Of a stretch of 64,000 nt of DNA, positions 17,207 to 25,882 are shown one piece after another. Source of the DNA: Rugamonas rivuli (GTDB taxonomy: Bacteria > Pseudomonadota > Gammaproteobacteria > Burkholderiales > Burkholderiaceae_D); contig NZ_WHUF01000002.1 in NCBI RefSeq assembly GCF_009380165.1, forward strand, positions 124,001-188,000, given 5' to 3'. The stretch's first letter is position 1; each line of letters begins with the position of its first letter. The notes under the pieces are model-generated. The model was given only the letters and a program-made list of their open reading frames with translations, was not told where the DNA came from and made no database searches. The position numbers were made by a program, and so were the translations under genes.

Positions 17207-20197
17207 ATGAAACTTTCAGTGAATCCGTCATCGACTCCCCGCCTCAAAAAGGCCAGGGCAACGCTGCGTCCTACCGCTGGACGCATGTTATTCGCTTTCA
17301 TGGCACTGGGCTGGACCGTCTCCGGCTCCGCCGCCGTCATCGCCGCAGAGGCGTCAGCCCAGAGCCAGCCTACCGGCGACTTCTGGCAAGACGTCGGCCC
17401 GGCCGGCGGCCGCACCGCGCAAGCCGCCGGCACCACCGGGCCGCGCCGCTTCCACGCCGCCAGCCTGAACCGCAACGGCCTGAAGAAGCTGGCCCAGTCG
17501 GCGCCGCTGGAGCGCACCGAGGCCGCCGCCGTCAGCCCGCTGATCATTTCCCTGCCGCACCCGGACGGCGGCTACCAGCGCTTCGCCATCGTCGATTCGC
17601 CTATCATGGAAGCCGGCCTCGCCGCCAAGCACCCTGAAATCAAGACCTACGCCGGCAAGGGCATCGATGACCCGAACGCCAGCCTGCGCATGGACATCAC
17701 GCCGCTGGGCCTGCACGCTTCGGTGCGCACGCCGAAGGGCGCCTGGTATGTCGATCCGCAAACCGCGCTGGACGACAGCGTCTACAACAGCTATCACAGC
17801 CGCGACCTGGCGAACGCCCACGGCGCCTTGCGCGAAGCACCGCTGACCGAGGCGCAGATCGCCGTGTCGCAGGGCTTCTACCACGCCGACGACAAGGTCC
17901 AGGTGCGCGGCGCCGGCTTCACGCCGGGCGCTTCGGTGACGGTTTCGGTGCGCAACGAAGGCGACACCGGCAGCCGCCAGAGCGTGGTTGTCACCGCCGA
18001 CGCGGAAGGCGTGATCAACACCACGCTGGTGGCCGATCCATCGCGCAACACCGGCGCCTACGAAGTCGTCGCCAGCGACGGCACGTCGTCCAGCACCGTG
18101 GCCTACCACGTGGTGGACGATCTGGCCGCGGCCGCGCCCGCCTCCGGCAACCAGCTGCGCACCTATCGCCTGGCGCTGGTAACGGACCCATCCTACGCAA
18201 CCTATTTCGGCGGCTCGGCCAATGTCACGGCGGCCAAGGTCACGCTGATCAACCGCGTGACCCAGGTCTATGAAGACGAGACCGCGATCCGCCTGGTGCT
18301 GATCAACGCCACCGACGCGCTGAACCTGGACACCGCCGCGCAGATGACCGGCGCCAACGGCCCATGCGGCGCCGCCGCCTGCTTCACCGCCAGCCAGTCG
18401 TCCAGCTGCGGCAGCAGCACGCTGACCCGTAACCGCATCGTCGCCGGCTTGCTGGCCGGCGCCCGCAACTTCGATGTCGGCCACATCGCACTGGGCCTGA
18501 ACGGCGGCGGCATCGCCAGCCTGGGCGTGGTCGGCGGCAACAGCAAGGCGCAGGGTTGCACCGGCATTCCCACCCCGGTCGGCGACTTCTACGCGGTCGA
18601 TTATGTGGCGCACGAACTGGGCCACCAGTTTGCCGGCAACCACACCTTCAACGGCGTGATCAGCAATTGCTCGGGCGGCAACCGCAACGCCGGCACCTCG
18701 GTGGAACCCGGCAGCGGCTCGTCGATCATGGCCTACGCCGGCATTTGCGGCACCGACAACCTGCAAACCCACAGCGATGCCTATTGGTCGCAACGCAGCT
18801 TCGATGAGATCGTCACCTACACCTCGGGCGCCGAAAGCACGCTCAACGAAGTGCAGCAGCTGGCGTTGACCAACTTCGGCGGCACCCAGCAGTTCAAGCT
18901 GCGCTACAACGGCAACGATACGCCGGCCATCATCAACGGCACCAACTACACCACGGCCGGCGTCAAGGCGGCGATCCAGGCCATCAGCGGCTGGCCTGCG
19001 GGCGCCACCGTCACCGTCAGCTCGCTGAGCGCCACCGGCGCAACGATCACCTTCGGCGGCACGCTGGCCGGCACCCCGGCCGACGTGCTGCAGGTGGTGG
19101 CTTGCAGCGGCGGTTGCAGCGGCTATGTCGGCGAGATCGCCGTCGGCGGCGCCACCACCCGTCGCGGTTCGCTGTCGTTCACCGGCAATACCACGCCGGT
19201 CGTCAGCGTGCCGGCCGGCTACACCATTCCGGTGCGCACGCCGTTCGCATTGACCGGCAGCGCCACCGATGGCGAAGGCGACACCCTGACCTACTTGTGG
19301 GAGCAGAACGACCGCGCCTCCGCCAACGGCACCGGCTTGATCAGCAACAGCAAGGTCGACGGTCCGCTGTTCCGCCAGTTCGGCGTACAGGCCGTGGTCA
19401 GCAACGCCGACACCATCAAGTATGGTTCGCCGGGCGAAAACCACGTCACCACCAATCCGACCCGCGTGTTCCCGGACCTGGCGCAGATCCTGGTCAACAA
19501 CACCAATGCTGAAACCGGTGTTTGCCCGACCGCCGCCGCGACGCCAACCGCCGCCGACATTGCGTGCTTCTCGGAATACCTGCCGACCGCCGCCTACGTG
19601 GGCTACAACGCCAACGCCAATCCGGCCGCGCTGAACTTCCGCCTGACGGTGCGCGACGGCCGTGGCGGCGTGGGCAACGCCAGCACCAAGCTGACCCTGG
19701 CTCCGAGCGCCGGTCCCTTCCTGGTGACGTCGCCGAACAGCGCAGTCTCGGTGGATGCCGGTTCGACCCAGACCGTGACCTGGTCCGTGGCCAACACCGA
19801 CGTCGCACCGGTGAACACCGCCAACGTGAAGATCACGCTGTCCACCGACGGCGGCAACACCTACCCGTACACGCTGGCGGAAAGCACCGCCAACAACGGC
19901 AGCAAGTCGGTCACGCTGCCGCTGGTGGCCAGCACCACGGCGCGCGTCAAGGTGGAAGCGGTCGGCAACATCTTCTTCGATGTGTCGAACGCTGACTTCA
20001 CGATCCGCCTGGTGGGCGACATCAATGCCGACGGCGCCGTCAATTGCGACGACTATGCCATCGTCAAGGCGTCGCTGGGCAAGCGCACCGGCCAGGCCGG
20101 CTTCGATGTCCGCGCCGATCTGAACAAGGACGGCCTGGTGGATGCACGCGACCTGGCGGTCGTGTCGCAACGCATCGCCGGCGGTTGCCGTCTGTAA
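17207..20197 (+). CDS. Secreted reprolysin-like zinc metallopeptidase with C-terminal dockerin-like domain
   Basis: A 996-residue exported protein. A long signal region (about residues 1-50, hydrophobic MLFAFMALGWTVSGSAAV) is followed by a propeptide-like domain, then the peptidase domain with H-E-L-G-H-x5-H (residues 469-479) and a later methionine in SSIMAYAGICGT, the met-turn of the metzincins. Two Ig/Kelch-like beta domains follow (about 680-930). Residues 937-996 carry two dockerin-type calcium repeats, GDINADGAVNCDDYAIV and ADLNKDGLVDARDLAVV. The start at 17207 was chosen because it begins the basic signal peptide MKLSVNPS; the ribosome binding site is weak. The next gene encodes a cohesin-like PEP-CTERM protein, suggesting a dockerin-cohesin pair on the cell surface. 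Confidence 0.88.
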   Translation: MKLSVNPSSTPRLKKARATLRPTAGRMLFAFMALGWTVSGSAAVIAAEASAQSQPTGDFWQDVGPAGGRTAQAAGTTGPRRFHAASLNRNGLKKLAQSAPLERTEAAAVSPLIISLPHPDGGYQRFAIVDSPIMEAGLAAKHPEIKTYAGKGIDDPNASLRMDITPLGLHASVRTPKGAWYVDPQTALDDSVYNSYHSRDLANAHGALREAPLTEAQIAVSQGFYHADDKVQVRGAGFTPGASVTVSVRNEGDTGSRQSVVVTADAEGVINTTLVADPSRNTGAYEVVASDGTSSSTVAYHVVDDLAAAAPASGNQLRTYRLALVTDPSYATYFGGSANVTAAKVTLINRVTQVYEDETAIRLVLINATDALNLDTAAQMTGANGPCGAAACFTASQSSSCGSSTLTRNRIVAGLLAGARNFDVGHIALGLNGGGIASLGVVGGNSKAQGCTGIPTPVGDFYAVDYVAHELGHQFAGNHTFNGVISNCSGGNRNAGTSVEPGSGSSIMAYAGICGTDNLQTHSDAYWSQRSFDEIVTYTSGAESTLNEVQQLALTNFGGTQQFKLRYNGNDTPAIINGTNYTTAGVKAAIQAISGWPAGATVTVSSLSATGATITFGGTLAGTPADVLQVVACSGGCSGYVGEIAVGGATTRRGSLSFTGNTTPVVSVPAGYTIPVRTPFALTGSATDGEGDTLTYLWEQNDRASANGTGLISNSKVDGPLFRQFGVQAVVSNADTIKYGSPGENHVTTNPTRVFPDLAQILVNNTNAETGVCPTAAATPTAADIACFSEYLPTAAYVGYNANANPAALNFRLTVRDGRGGVGNASTKLTLAPSAGPFLVTSPNSAVSVDAGSTQTVTWSVANTDVAPVNTANVKITLSTDGGNTYPYTLAESTANNGSKSVTLPLVASTTARVKVEAVGNIFFDVSNADFTIRLVGDINADGAVNCDDYAIVKASLGKRTGQAGFDVRADLNKDGLVDARDLAVVSQRIAGGCRL

Positions 20198-20266
20198 GCC
20201 TACCTGCTGTCGGCGCCGCTTGATGGCGGCGCCGATGCCGAATCTAAGCCCGATGGGCAAAGGAAA

Positions 20267-20857
20267 ATGAATATGTTGAGTTTGAATAAATGGAAATACC
20301 AGGCCGGTGCCGCGCTGCTGGCCGCCGCTTTCGCCGCACCGTCGGCCTACGCCGCCGATCCGTCGCTGAGCATCGTCGCCACGCCATCGACCGGCGTGGT
20401 CGGCTCGACCATCGACCTGGACATCCGCATCGCCGACGTGACGGATTTGTACAGCTACAATTTCTCGCTGGTGTTTAACCCGTCCTACCTGCAAGTGACG
20501 GGCGCGAGCGAGGGCAGCTTCCTGGGCACGGGCGGCGGCGCCACCGACTTCGGCGTGGTCGACCTGAACGGCACGCCGGGACTGGTGTCCTATGTGTACG
20601 GCGCGAAATTCGGCGCCGTGCCAGGCGAGAGCGGCAGCGGCAGCCTGGCGCACCTGAGCTTCAAGGTGATCGGCGCCGGCACCAGCACCCTGGGCTTCTC
20701 CGACGTCGGCTTCTTCAATTTCGCCGGCAACGACATCGCACCGCAATACGGCGCGCTGACGCTGGTGACGACCGCCGTGCCGGAACCTGAAACCTATCTG
20801 ATGATGGGTGTCGGCCTGATCGGCCTGGCGGCATTGCGCCGCCGTCGCGCGGGCTAA
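20267..20857 (+). CDS. PEP-CTERM-anchored protein with cohesin-like domain
   Basis: A 196-residue exported protein: a signal peptide ending APSAYA, a cohesin-type beta domain (about residues 26-165, with IDLDIRIADVTDLYSYNF and LAHLSFKVIGAG, both cohesin hallmarks), and at the C-terminus VPEPETYLMMGVGLIGLAAL followed by RRRR. The last part is the PEP-CTERM sorting signal recognised by exosortase EpsH/XrtA-type enzymes, predicting cleavage and surface anchoring. The second ATG (20273) has better ribosome binding site spacing than the first. It lies 69 bases after the dockerin protease, and the pair is probably one unit. Its stop overlaps the convergent solute-binding gene by 4 bases. Confidence 0.88.
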   Translation: MNMLSLNKWKYQAGAALLAAAFAAPSAYAADPSLSIVATPSTGVVGSTIDLDIRIADVTDLYSYNFSLVFNPSYLQVTGASEGSFLGTGGGATDFGVVDLNGTPGLVSYVYGAKFGAVPGESGSGSLAHLSFKVIGAGTSTLGFSDVGFFNFAGNDIAPQYGALTLVTTAVPEPETYLMMGVGLIGLAALRRRRAG

Positions 20858-21669
20858 GGCCGCGCAGCGCTGCCGCTACCCTGCGGCGGCAGCGCTTCAT
20901 ACTTCTTCAGCAGTACCGGCAGGCGCTTGCGGCCCTTGCTGCCCATCCAGTTCCACATCTCTTCCACGGCCGCGCCGTGCGAGCCGTAGTAATCCTTGTT
21001 GACCATCAACCACAGCGAGTGCGAACTCCACAGCTGTTCCAGCCGCACCAGATCCTTGCCGTATTCGCGCGCCAGCACCTCGTCCATATCGCCGGGCACG
21101 TTCAGCGACATGGCGACGGCGTCGACGCGGTGGCGCTTGAGCTTGTCGAAATTGCGGCGCGCGTCGGCGGCGCCGTCGTCCACGGCCAGGCCGGCCGCGC
21201 GCAGATCGCCGGCAAACGAGACGCCGTGCGTGACGCCCACCCGCCGCTTGTGCAGGAAGCCGGGCAGGTCGCGCTCGGCCGCCGCCCGGTCGGCCGCGCG
21301 CACGATGATCACCGTGTAGTGCTGCAGGCCGCGCATCGGATCGGGCTTGCCGTCGGCGCCGCGTGGATAGACCACGGACGGCAGGCCGGCCGGCGGCGAC
21401 GCCAGCGCGGTGGCGTCGATCTGGCCGGCGTTCACCGCCAGCAGCAGGCGCGCGGTCGGCAGGCGCACCAGTTCGGTCTTGCAGCCCGCCGCCGCAGCCA
21501 TTTCGTTCAGCAGGTCGACGGTGGCGCCGGGCGCCGCCGGGATCGTATCCGTGCCGATGAAATAGGGCGGGGCGTTTTGCGAGGTGTAGCCGATGCGCAG
21601 CACGCAGGCATCTGCTCCGGCGCTCAGCAGAACAAGTAGTGAGGTGATGAAAGGGCGTCTGAGGTTCAT
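20854..21669 (-). CDS. Periplasmic transporter-type substrate-binding protein (SBP_bac_3 family)
   Basis: A 271-residue protein with a signal peptide ending near ADA, then CVLRIGYTSQNAPPYFIG and YKTELVRLPTARLL-like segments of family 3 amino-acid-binding proteins. The binding-site arginine and aspartate of the classical family are not evident. No permease or ATPase lies nearby, so it is an orphan that may sense or scavenge a solute, or be a polar amino acid-like receptor used by an unlinked transporter. Its end overlaps the cohesin gene's stop. Confidence 0.8.
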   Translation of the reverse strand: MNLRRPFITSLLVLLSAGADACVLRIGYTSQNAPPYFIGTDTIPAAPGATVDLLNEMAAAAGCKTELVRLPTARLLLAVNAGQIDATALASPPAGLPSVVYPRGADGKPDPMRGLQHYTVIIVRAADRAAAERDLPGFLHKRRVGVTHGVSFAGDLRAAGLAVDDGAADARRNFDKLKRHRVDAVAMSLNVPGDMDEVLAREYGKDLVRLEQLWSSHSLWLMVNKDYYGSHGAAVEEMWNWMGSKGRKRLPVLLKKYEALPPQGSGSAARP

Positions 21670-21762
21670 GAATTATGAATGATCACTTGCCTTTTGGCTG
21701 ATTGATAGCCATGAATTTAAATCATATAGTGATTGCACTACCCACCCACTCAGGAGCCTAAC

Positions 21763-22701
21763 ATGAACACCAGCACCACGATTCTTCGCCGCACCATGCT
21801 TGCCGCCGCACTGGTTTTGAGCACCGGCCTGGCCGCCGCAGCCGCCGCCCCGATCGACGTCAAGGTCGCCGGGTTCACCGACAAATACGCGCAAGTCAAC
21901 GGCGTCAAGCTGCACTACAAGATCGGCGGCCAGGGCAGCCCGGTCGTGCTGCTGCACGGCTACGGCCAGACCGGCCATATGTGGACGCCCGCGATGGCCG
22001 AACTGGTCAAGCGCCACACCGTCATCGTGCCCGACCTGCGCGGCGCCGGCGGTTCGGAAAAACCGGAGAGCGGCTACGACAAGAAAACCATGGCCACCGA
22101 CATCCATGAACTGGTCAAAGGCATCAGCAAGGAGCCCGCCGCCGTGGTCGGCCACGACATCGGCCTGATGGTGGCCTACGGCTACGCCGCCCAGTTCCCG
22201 GCCGACACCAGCAAGCTGGTGTTGATGGACGCCTTCATCCCGGGCGTCGGCGACTGGCGCAACGCCTTCCCGGCCAAGGCCGTGTGGCACTTCCACTTCT
22301 ACGGCGAAACGCCGCTGGCGCTGGTGAAGGGCCGCGAACGCATTTACTTCGAACACTTCTGGAACGACTTCTCGGCCGATAAAACCAAGTCGGTCAAGGA
22401 AGCGGACCGCAAGCTGTACACCGCGGCCTATGCCCAGCCGGGCGGCATGCGCGCCGGCTTCGCCTACTTCAGTGACTTCGAACGCGACGCCGCCGACTTC
22501 GGCCCGCTGTCGCAGACCAAGCTGACCATGCCGGTGCTGACGCTGGCCGGCCAGTACTCGGCCGGCGAATTCCTCGGCAAGCAGGTCGGCACCGTGGCCA
22601 CCAATGTGAAGAGCGTGATCGTCCAGGGCTCGGGCCACTGGCTGATCGACGAAGCGCCGGAGCAAGTGGTGCCGGCCATCGTGGGCTTCATCGACCAGTA
22701 A
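21763..22701 (+). CDS. Exported alpha/beta hydrolase, epoxide-hydrolase/haloacid-dehalogenase type
   Basis: A 312-residue alpha/beta-fold hydrolase with a signal peptide (hydrophobic 8-30, ending AAAA). The oxyanion motif is LLHGYGQTGHMW, the nucleophile elbow is VGHDIGLMV with Asp rather than Ser, and the catalytic histidine is in GSGHWLIDEAPE. An Asp nucleophile is typical of epoxide hydrolases and haloalkane/fluoroacetate dehalogenases. AGGAG lies 7 bases before ATG 21763, which settles the start over an ATG 30 bases upstream. It sits upstream of the ECF operon but has its own promoter region. Confidence 0.87.
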   Translation: MNTSTTILRRTMLAAALVLSTGLAAAAAAPIDVKVAGFTDKYAQVNGVKLHYKIGGQGSPVVLLHGYGQTGHMWTPAMAELVKRHTVIVPDLRGAGGSEKPESGYDKKTMATDIHELVKGISKEPAAVVGHDIGLMVAYGYAAQFPADTSKLVLMDAFIPGVGDWRNAFPAKAVWHFHFYGETPLALVKGRERIYFEHFWNDFSADKTKSVKEADRKLYTAAYAQPGGMRAGFAYFSDFERDAADFGPLSQTKLTMPVLTLAGQYSAGEFLGKQVGTVATNVKSVIVQGSGHWLIDEAPEQVVPAIVGFIDQ

Positions 22702-22776
22702 TCCATCTGTCGCGCCGGCCTCCGGGCCGGCGCGCGATGCCGGCAATAAAAAAATTAAAAAATATTTTAAAAAGTC

Positions 22777-22803
22777 TGTCGATTTGGTTCGTGCTGCTTC
22801 GTC
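22777..22803 (+). promoter_or_regulatory. Candidate ECF42-type promoter of the VOC-YCII-sigma operon
   Basis: TGTCGA (22777-22782) and CGTC (22800-22803) are separated by 17 bases, matching the -35 TGTCGA and -10 CG(A/T)C elements reported (from memory) for ECF42 sigma factors. An A/T-only run lies directly upstream and could act as an UP element. The downstream gene starts at 22859 and the fourth gene of the operon encodes such a sigma factor. Confidence 0.62.
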
Positions 22804-22858
22804 GTGGAGGTAGAGTGAGCGTTTCACTCGGTTCAACCCACACTTCAAGGAGAGCACC

Positions 22859-23332
22859 ATGACTGCAAAAGTAGATCCTATCCCTCAAGGCATGCACAGC
22901 GTCACCCCGCATCTGGTGGTTGACGGCGCGGCGGCGGCCATCGAGTTCTACAAAAAAGCCTTCAGCGCCGTCGAGACCGCGCGCATGGGCGGCCCCGACG
23001 GCAAGATCATGCACGCCGCCGTGCGCATCGGCGATTCTCAGGTCATGCTGGTGGACGAGTTCCCCGACTTCGGCAACCTCGGCCCCCTCAAGCTCAAGGG
23101 CAGCCCGGTGACGCTGCACATCTACGTGCCCGATGCCGACGCCACCTACGCCCAGGCGATCGACGCCGGCGCCACCGCCAGGATGCCGCCGGCCGACATG
23201 TTCTGGGGCGACCGCTACGGCCAGGTCACGGATCCGTTCGGCCACGTCTGGTCGATCGCCACCCACGTCAAGGACATGACGCCGGAAGAAATGGGCGAAG
23301 CCATGAAACAGCAAATGCCTAACTGCGGCTAA
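22859..23332 (+). CDS. VOC-family protein (PhnB/glyoxalase-like)
   Basis: A 157-residue vicinal-oxygen-chelate-fold protein of the PhnB-like group: MTAKVDPIPQGMHSVTPHLV, AIEFYKKAFSA, then DRYGQVTDPFGHVWSIATH, the conserved C-terminal DPFGHxW signature. These proteins bind metals or small molecules; the function is not known for this group. A ribosome binding site AAGGAGA precedes the start. It is the first gene of a four-gene unit with two YCII-domain genes and an ECF sigma factor (13 and 33 bases, then overlap), the usual company of ECF42. Confidence 0.9.
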   Translation: MTAKVDPIPQGMHSVTPHLVVDGAAAAIEFYKKAFSAVETARMGGPDGKIMHAAVRIGDSQVMLVDEFPDFGNLGPLKLKGSPVTLHIYVPDADATYAQAIDAGATARMPPADMFWGDRYGQVTDPFGHVWSIATHVKDMTPEEMGEAMKQQMPNCG

Positions 23333-23344
23333 GGGGAGAATGAC

Positions 23345-23758
23345 ATGCGCTTCATGATTATCGTTAAAGCCACCGAGGATTCCGAGGCCGGCAAGATGCC
23401 GAGCACCGAGCTGCTGACGGCGATGGGCAAGTTCAACGAAGAGCTGGTCAGCGCCGGCGTGCTGCTGGCCGGCGAGGGCGTGCATCCCAGCTCCAAGGGC
23501 GCGCGCATCCGCTACGACGGCGCCACGCGCACCGTCACCGACGGTCCGTTCGCCGAAACCAAGGAGCTGATCGCCGGCTTCTGGCTGCTGCAGGTGAAGT
23601 CCAAGGAAGAGGCCATCGAGTGGATGAAGCGCTGCCCGAATCCGTTCGACGTGCCGTCGGAAATCGAAATCCGCCAGGTGTTCGAGATGGAGGATTTCGG
23701 CGAGGTCGCCACGCCGGAGCTGGTCGCGCAGGAAGAAGCCTTGCGCGCCCGCCTGTGA
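23345..23758 (+). CDS. YCII/DGPF-domain protein
   Basis: A 137-residue single-domain YCII-related (DGPF) protein. The signature TVTDGPFAETKELIAGFWL is present, with MRFMIIVKATEDSE at the N-terminus. The fold is a ferredoxin-like barrel with an active-site-like His/Asp pair in other YCII proteins; no reaction is known for DGPF members. They are the typical partners of ECF42 sigma factors. Start confirmed by GGGGAGA 7 bases upstream. Confidence 0.92.
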   Translation: MRFMIIVKATEDSEAGKMPSTELLTAMGKFNEELVSAGVLLAGEGVHPSSKGARIRYDGATRTVTDGPFAETKELIAGFWLLQVKSKEEAIEWMKRCPNPFDVPSEIEIRQVFEMEDFGEVATPELVAQEEALRARL

Positions 23759-23791
23759 TGCTGCTACCTTAGCGGAAAAAAGGAGCATGCG

Positions 23792-24604
23792 ATGGAATTC
23801 ATGATACTGCGCCGCGCCAACCAGAGCACCGAACGCGGCCAACAGCCGCCGGCGCTGGAGCCGGGAACTTTTCTCAAGCCCAGCACCGAGGCGGTGCGCC
23901 TGTTGCGCCGCGGCGGCGAGTGGAGCCAGCTGCACGGGCCGTTCGCGCCCAGGGAACTGGTGGCCGGCTTCACGCTGATCGAGGCGGCATCGAAAGAGGA
24001 TGCGATCGAGCAGGTGCGCTGGTGGCCCTTGTTCGACAGCGGCGCAGTGTATGAAATCCGCGACGCCGGCTGTGCCGGCAATTGCCACGGCTTCGACGAG
24101 CGCGGCACGGTGGAGGGCAACGTCCCGCGCCGTGACGAGGCCTTGACGCGCTACGTCATCTTCATCCGCTCCGACGCCGGCGCCGAGGCCGACCTGGTGC
24201 CGCCGCCGGAAGTCATCGATCGTATGAACGCCTACAACGAGGACGGCGTGCGGCAGGGCGTGCTGCTGGCGGGCGAAGGCCTCAAGGCCACCGCCACGGC
24301 CACGCGCGTCCATTTCGCCAATTCGAAAACCTCGGTGGTCGACGGTCCGTTCACCGAAGTGAAGGAACTGATCGCCGGCTACTGGATGGTGCAGGCGGCG
24401 TCGATGGAGGAGGCCATCGCCTGGGCCAAGGTCTACCCCTATCCCGGCGACGGCGACCTGACGCTGGAGATACGCGAAGCCTGCGAGCGCATCGCCCACC
24501 AGGAATTTACGCCGGAAATGCGCGCCGCCGAAGAGCGCCTGCGCGCCGAGCTGCTGGAAACGGAGCTGCGCGAAGCGTTCAAGAAAAAAGCCCGTGGCGG
24601 ATAA
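23792..24604 (+). CDS. Tandem YCII/DGPF-domain protein
   Basis: A 270-residue protein made of two YCII domains. The N-terminal copy (about 1-105) is degenerate: its signature reads LHGPFAPRELVAGF, so the Asp-Gly of DGPF is lost, and SGAVYEIRDAGC replaces the usual end. The C-terminal copy (about 125-245) is intact: VVDGPFTEVKELIAGYW. AAGGAG lies 8 bases upstream. The end overlaps the sigma factor start by 11 bases, indicating coupled translation. The fusion suggests an intramolecular dimer-like arrangement in which one half may have lost activity. Confidence 0.88.
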   Translation: MEFMILRRANQSTERGQQPPALEPGTFLKPSTEAVRLLRRGGEWSQLHGPFAPRELVAGFTLIEAASKEDAIEQVRWWPLFDSGAVYEIRDAGCAGNCHGFDERGTVEGNVPRRDEALTRYVIFIRSDAGAEADLVPPPEVIDRMNAYNEDGVRQGVLLAGEGLKATATATRVHFANSKTSVVDGPFTEVKELIAGYWMVQAASMEEAIAWAKVYPYPGDGDLTLEIREACERIAHQEFTPEMRAAEERLRAELLETELREAFKKKARGG

Positions 24605-25859
24605 GATCCACAAAATCGTCGAGGCGGTGTGGCGGATGGAGTCCGCCAAGATCATCGCCGTTCTGGCGCGCATGTTGCGCGATGTCGGCCAGGCCGAGGA
24701 GCTGGCGCAGGATGCGCTGGTGCTGGCGCTGGAGCGCTGGCCCGAAAGCGGCGTGCCCGACCAGCCGGCCGCGTGGCTGACCACGGTCGCCAAGAACCGC
24801 GCGCTGGATGTGCTGCGCCGCCGCCAGATGCATCAGGAAAAAGAAGCGGAGCTCACCTACGAAATCGAAGGCGTGCTGCAGGACGCCGCGCCCAACCTCG
24901 ACGCCGCCGTGGCCGATGCGCTGGAAAACGATATCGGCGACGACCTGCTGCGGCTGGTGTTCGTGGCCTGCCACCCGGTGCTGCCCACCGACGGCCGCGT
25001 GGCGCTGACGCTGCGCCTGCTGGGCGGCTTGAGCACCGAGGAAATCGCCCGCGCCTTCCTGGTGCCGGAGGCGACGGTGGCGCAGCGCATCGTGCGCGCC
25101 AAGCGCACGCTGGCCGAGGCCAAGGTGCCGTTCGAAGCGCCGCGCGCGCACGAGCTGGTCGAGCGGCTGGCGTCGGTGCTGCAAGTGATCTACCTGATCT
25201 ACAACGAAGGCTATTCCGCCAGCGCCGGCGCCGACTGGATGCGGCCGGCCCTGTGCGAGGAAGCGCTGCGGCTGGGCCGCATCCTGGCCGAGCTGGCGCC
25301 GGACGAGGCGGAAGTGCACGGCCTGGTGGCGCTGATGGAGATCCAGTCGTCGCGCGCCCGCGCCCGCGTCGGCCCGGGCGGCGAACCTATCCTGCTGCTG
25401 GAGCAGGACCGTTCGCGCTGGGACCAGCTACTGATACGGCGCGGCCTGGCGGCATTGGCGCGCGCCGAGCAGACCGGGCGCGGCCTCGGTTCCTACGGCG
25501 TGCAGGCGGCCATCGCGGCCTGCCATGCGCGCGCGCTGCGCGCCGCCGATACCGACTGGCAGCGCATCGCCGCGCTGTACGACGCCTTGTCGCAGCTGGC
25601 GCCGTCGCCGGTGGTGGAGTTGAACCGCGCGGTGGCGCTGTCCATGGCCTTCGGGCCGGCGGCGGGATTGGAAGTGGTGGATGGCTTGATGGAGGTGGCG
25701 GCGCTGAAGCACTACCATCTGCTGCCCAGCGTGCGCGGCGATTTCCTGGCCAAGCTGGGACGGCACGGCGAGGCCCGCCTCGAATTCGAACGCGCGGCGC
25801 AGTTGACGCAGAACGAGCGCGAACGCACCCTGCTGCTGGCGCGCGCCGCCGCGCAATAA
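24594..25859 (+). CDS. ECF sigma factor, ECF42-type (with C-terminal TPR-like extension)
   Basis: A 421-residue protein. The N-terminal 180 residues carry sigma-2 (QDALVLALERWPESG, then AWLTTVAKNRALDVLRR) and sigma-4 (LSTEEIARAFLVPEATVAQR). The C-terminal 230 residues form the long helical TPR-like extension (DUF6596-like) diagnostic of ECF42, needed for activity in the characterised Streptomyces case. No anti-sigma gene is present; control is thought to run through the extension and the DGPF partners. Translation starts at GTG 24594 inside the end of the YCII gene. The stop overlaps a hairpin described separately. Confidence 0.93.
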   Translation: MADKIHKIVEAVWRMESAKIIAVLARMLRDVGQAEELAQDALVLALERWPESGVPDQPAAWLTTVAKNRALDVLRRRQMHQEKEAELTYEIEGVLQDAAPNLDAAVADALENDIGDDLLRLVFVACHPVLPTDGRVALTLRLLGGLSTEEIARAFLVPEATVAQRIVRAKRTLAEAKVPFEAPRAHELVERLASVLQVIYLIYNEGYSASAGADWMRPALCEEALRLGRILAELAPDEAEVHGLVALMEIQSSRARARVGPGGEPILLLEQDRSRWDQLLIRRGLAALARAEQTGRGLGSYGVQAAIAACHARALRAADTDWQRIAALYDALSQLAPSPVVELNRAVALSMAFGPAAGLEVVDGLMEVAALKHYHLLPSVRGDFLAKLGRHGEARLEFERAAQLTQNERERTLLLARAAAQ

Positions 25860-25882
25860 AAAAGCCCGCGTAGTGCGGGCTT
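25858..25882 (-). terminator. Terminator of the minus-strand toxin-like pair
   Basis: AAGCCCGC (25862-25869) pairs with GCGGGCTT (25875-25882). On the minus strand the stem is followed by TTTTTTATT, so it ends transcription of the 25.9-26.7 kb pair. It overlaps the sigma factor stop codon. The plus strand has no T-run after the stem. Confidence 0.82.

Noticed and set aside
17354-20746. A 1130-codon open frame on the minus strand opposite the protease gene
   Set aside because: It is a shadow of the high-GC coding strand, without start signals or recognisable domain; the plus strand has metzincin, dockerin and cohesin motifs.
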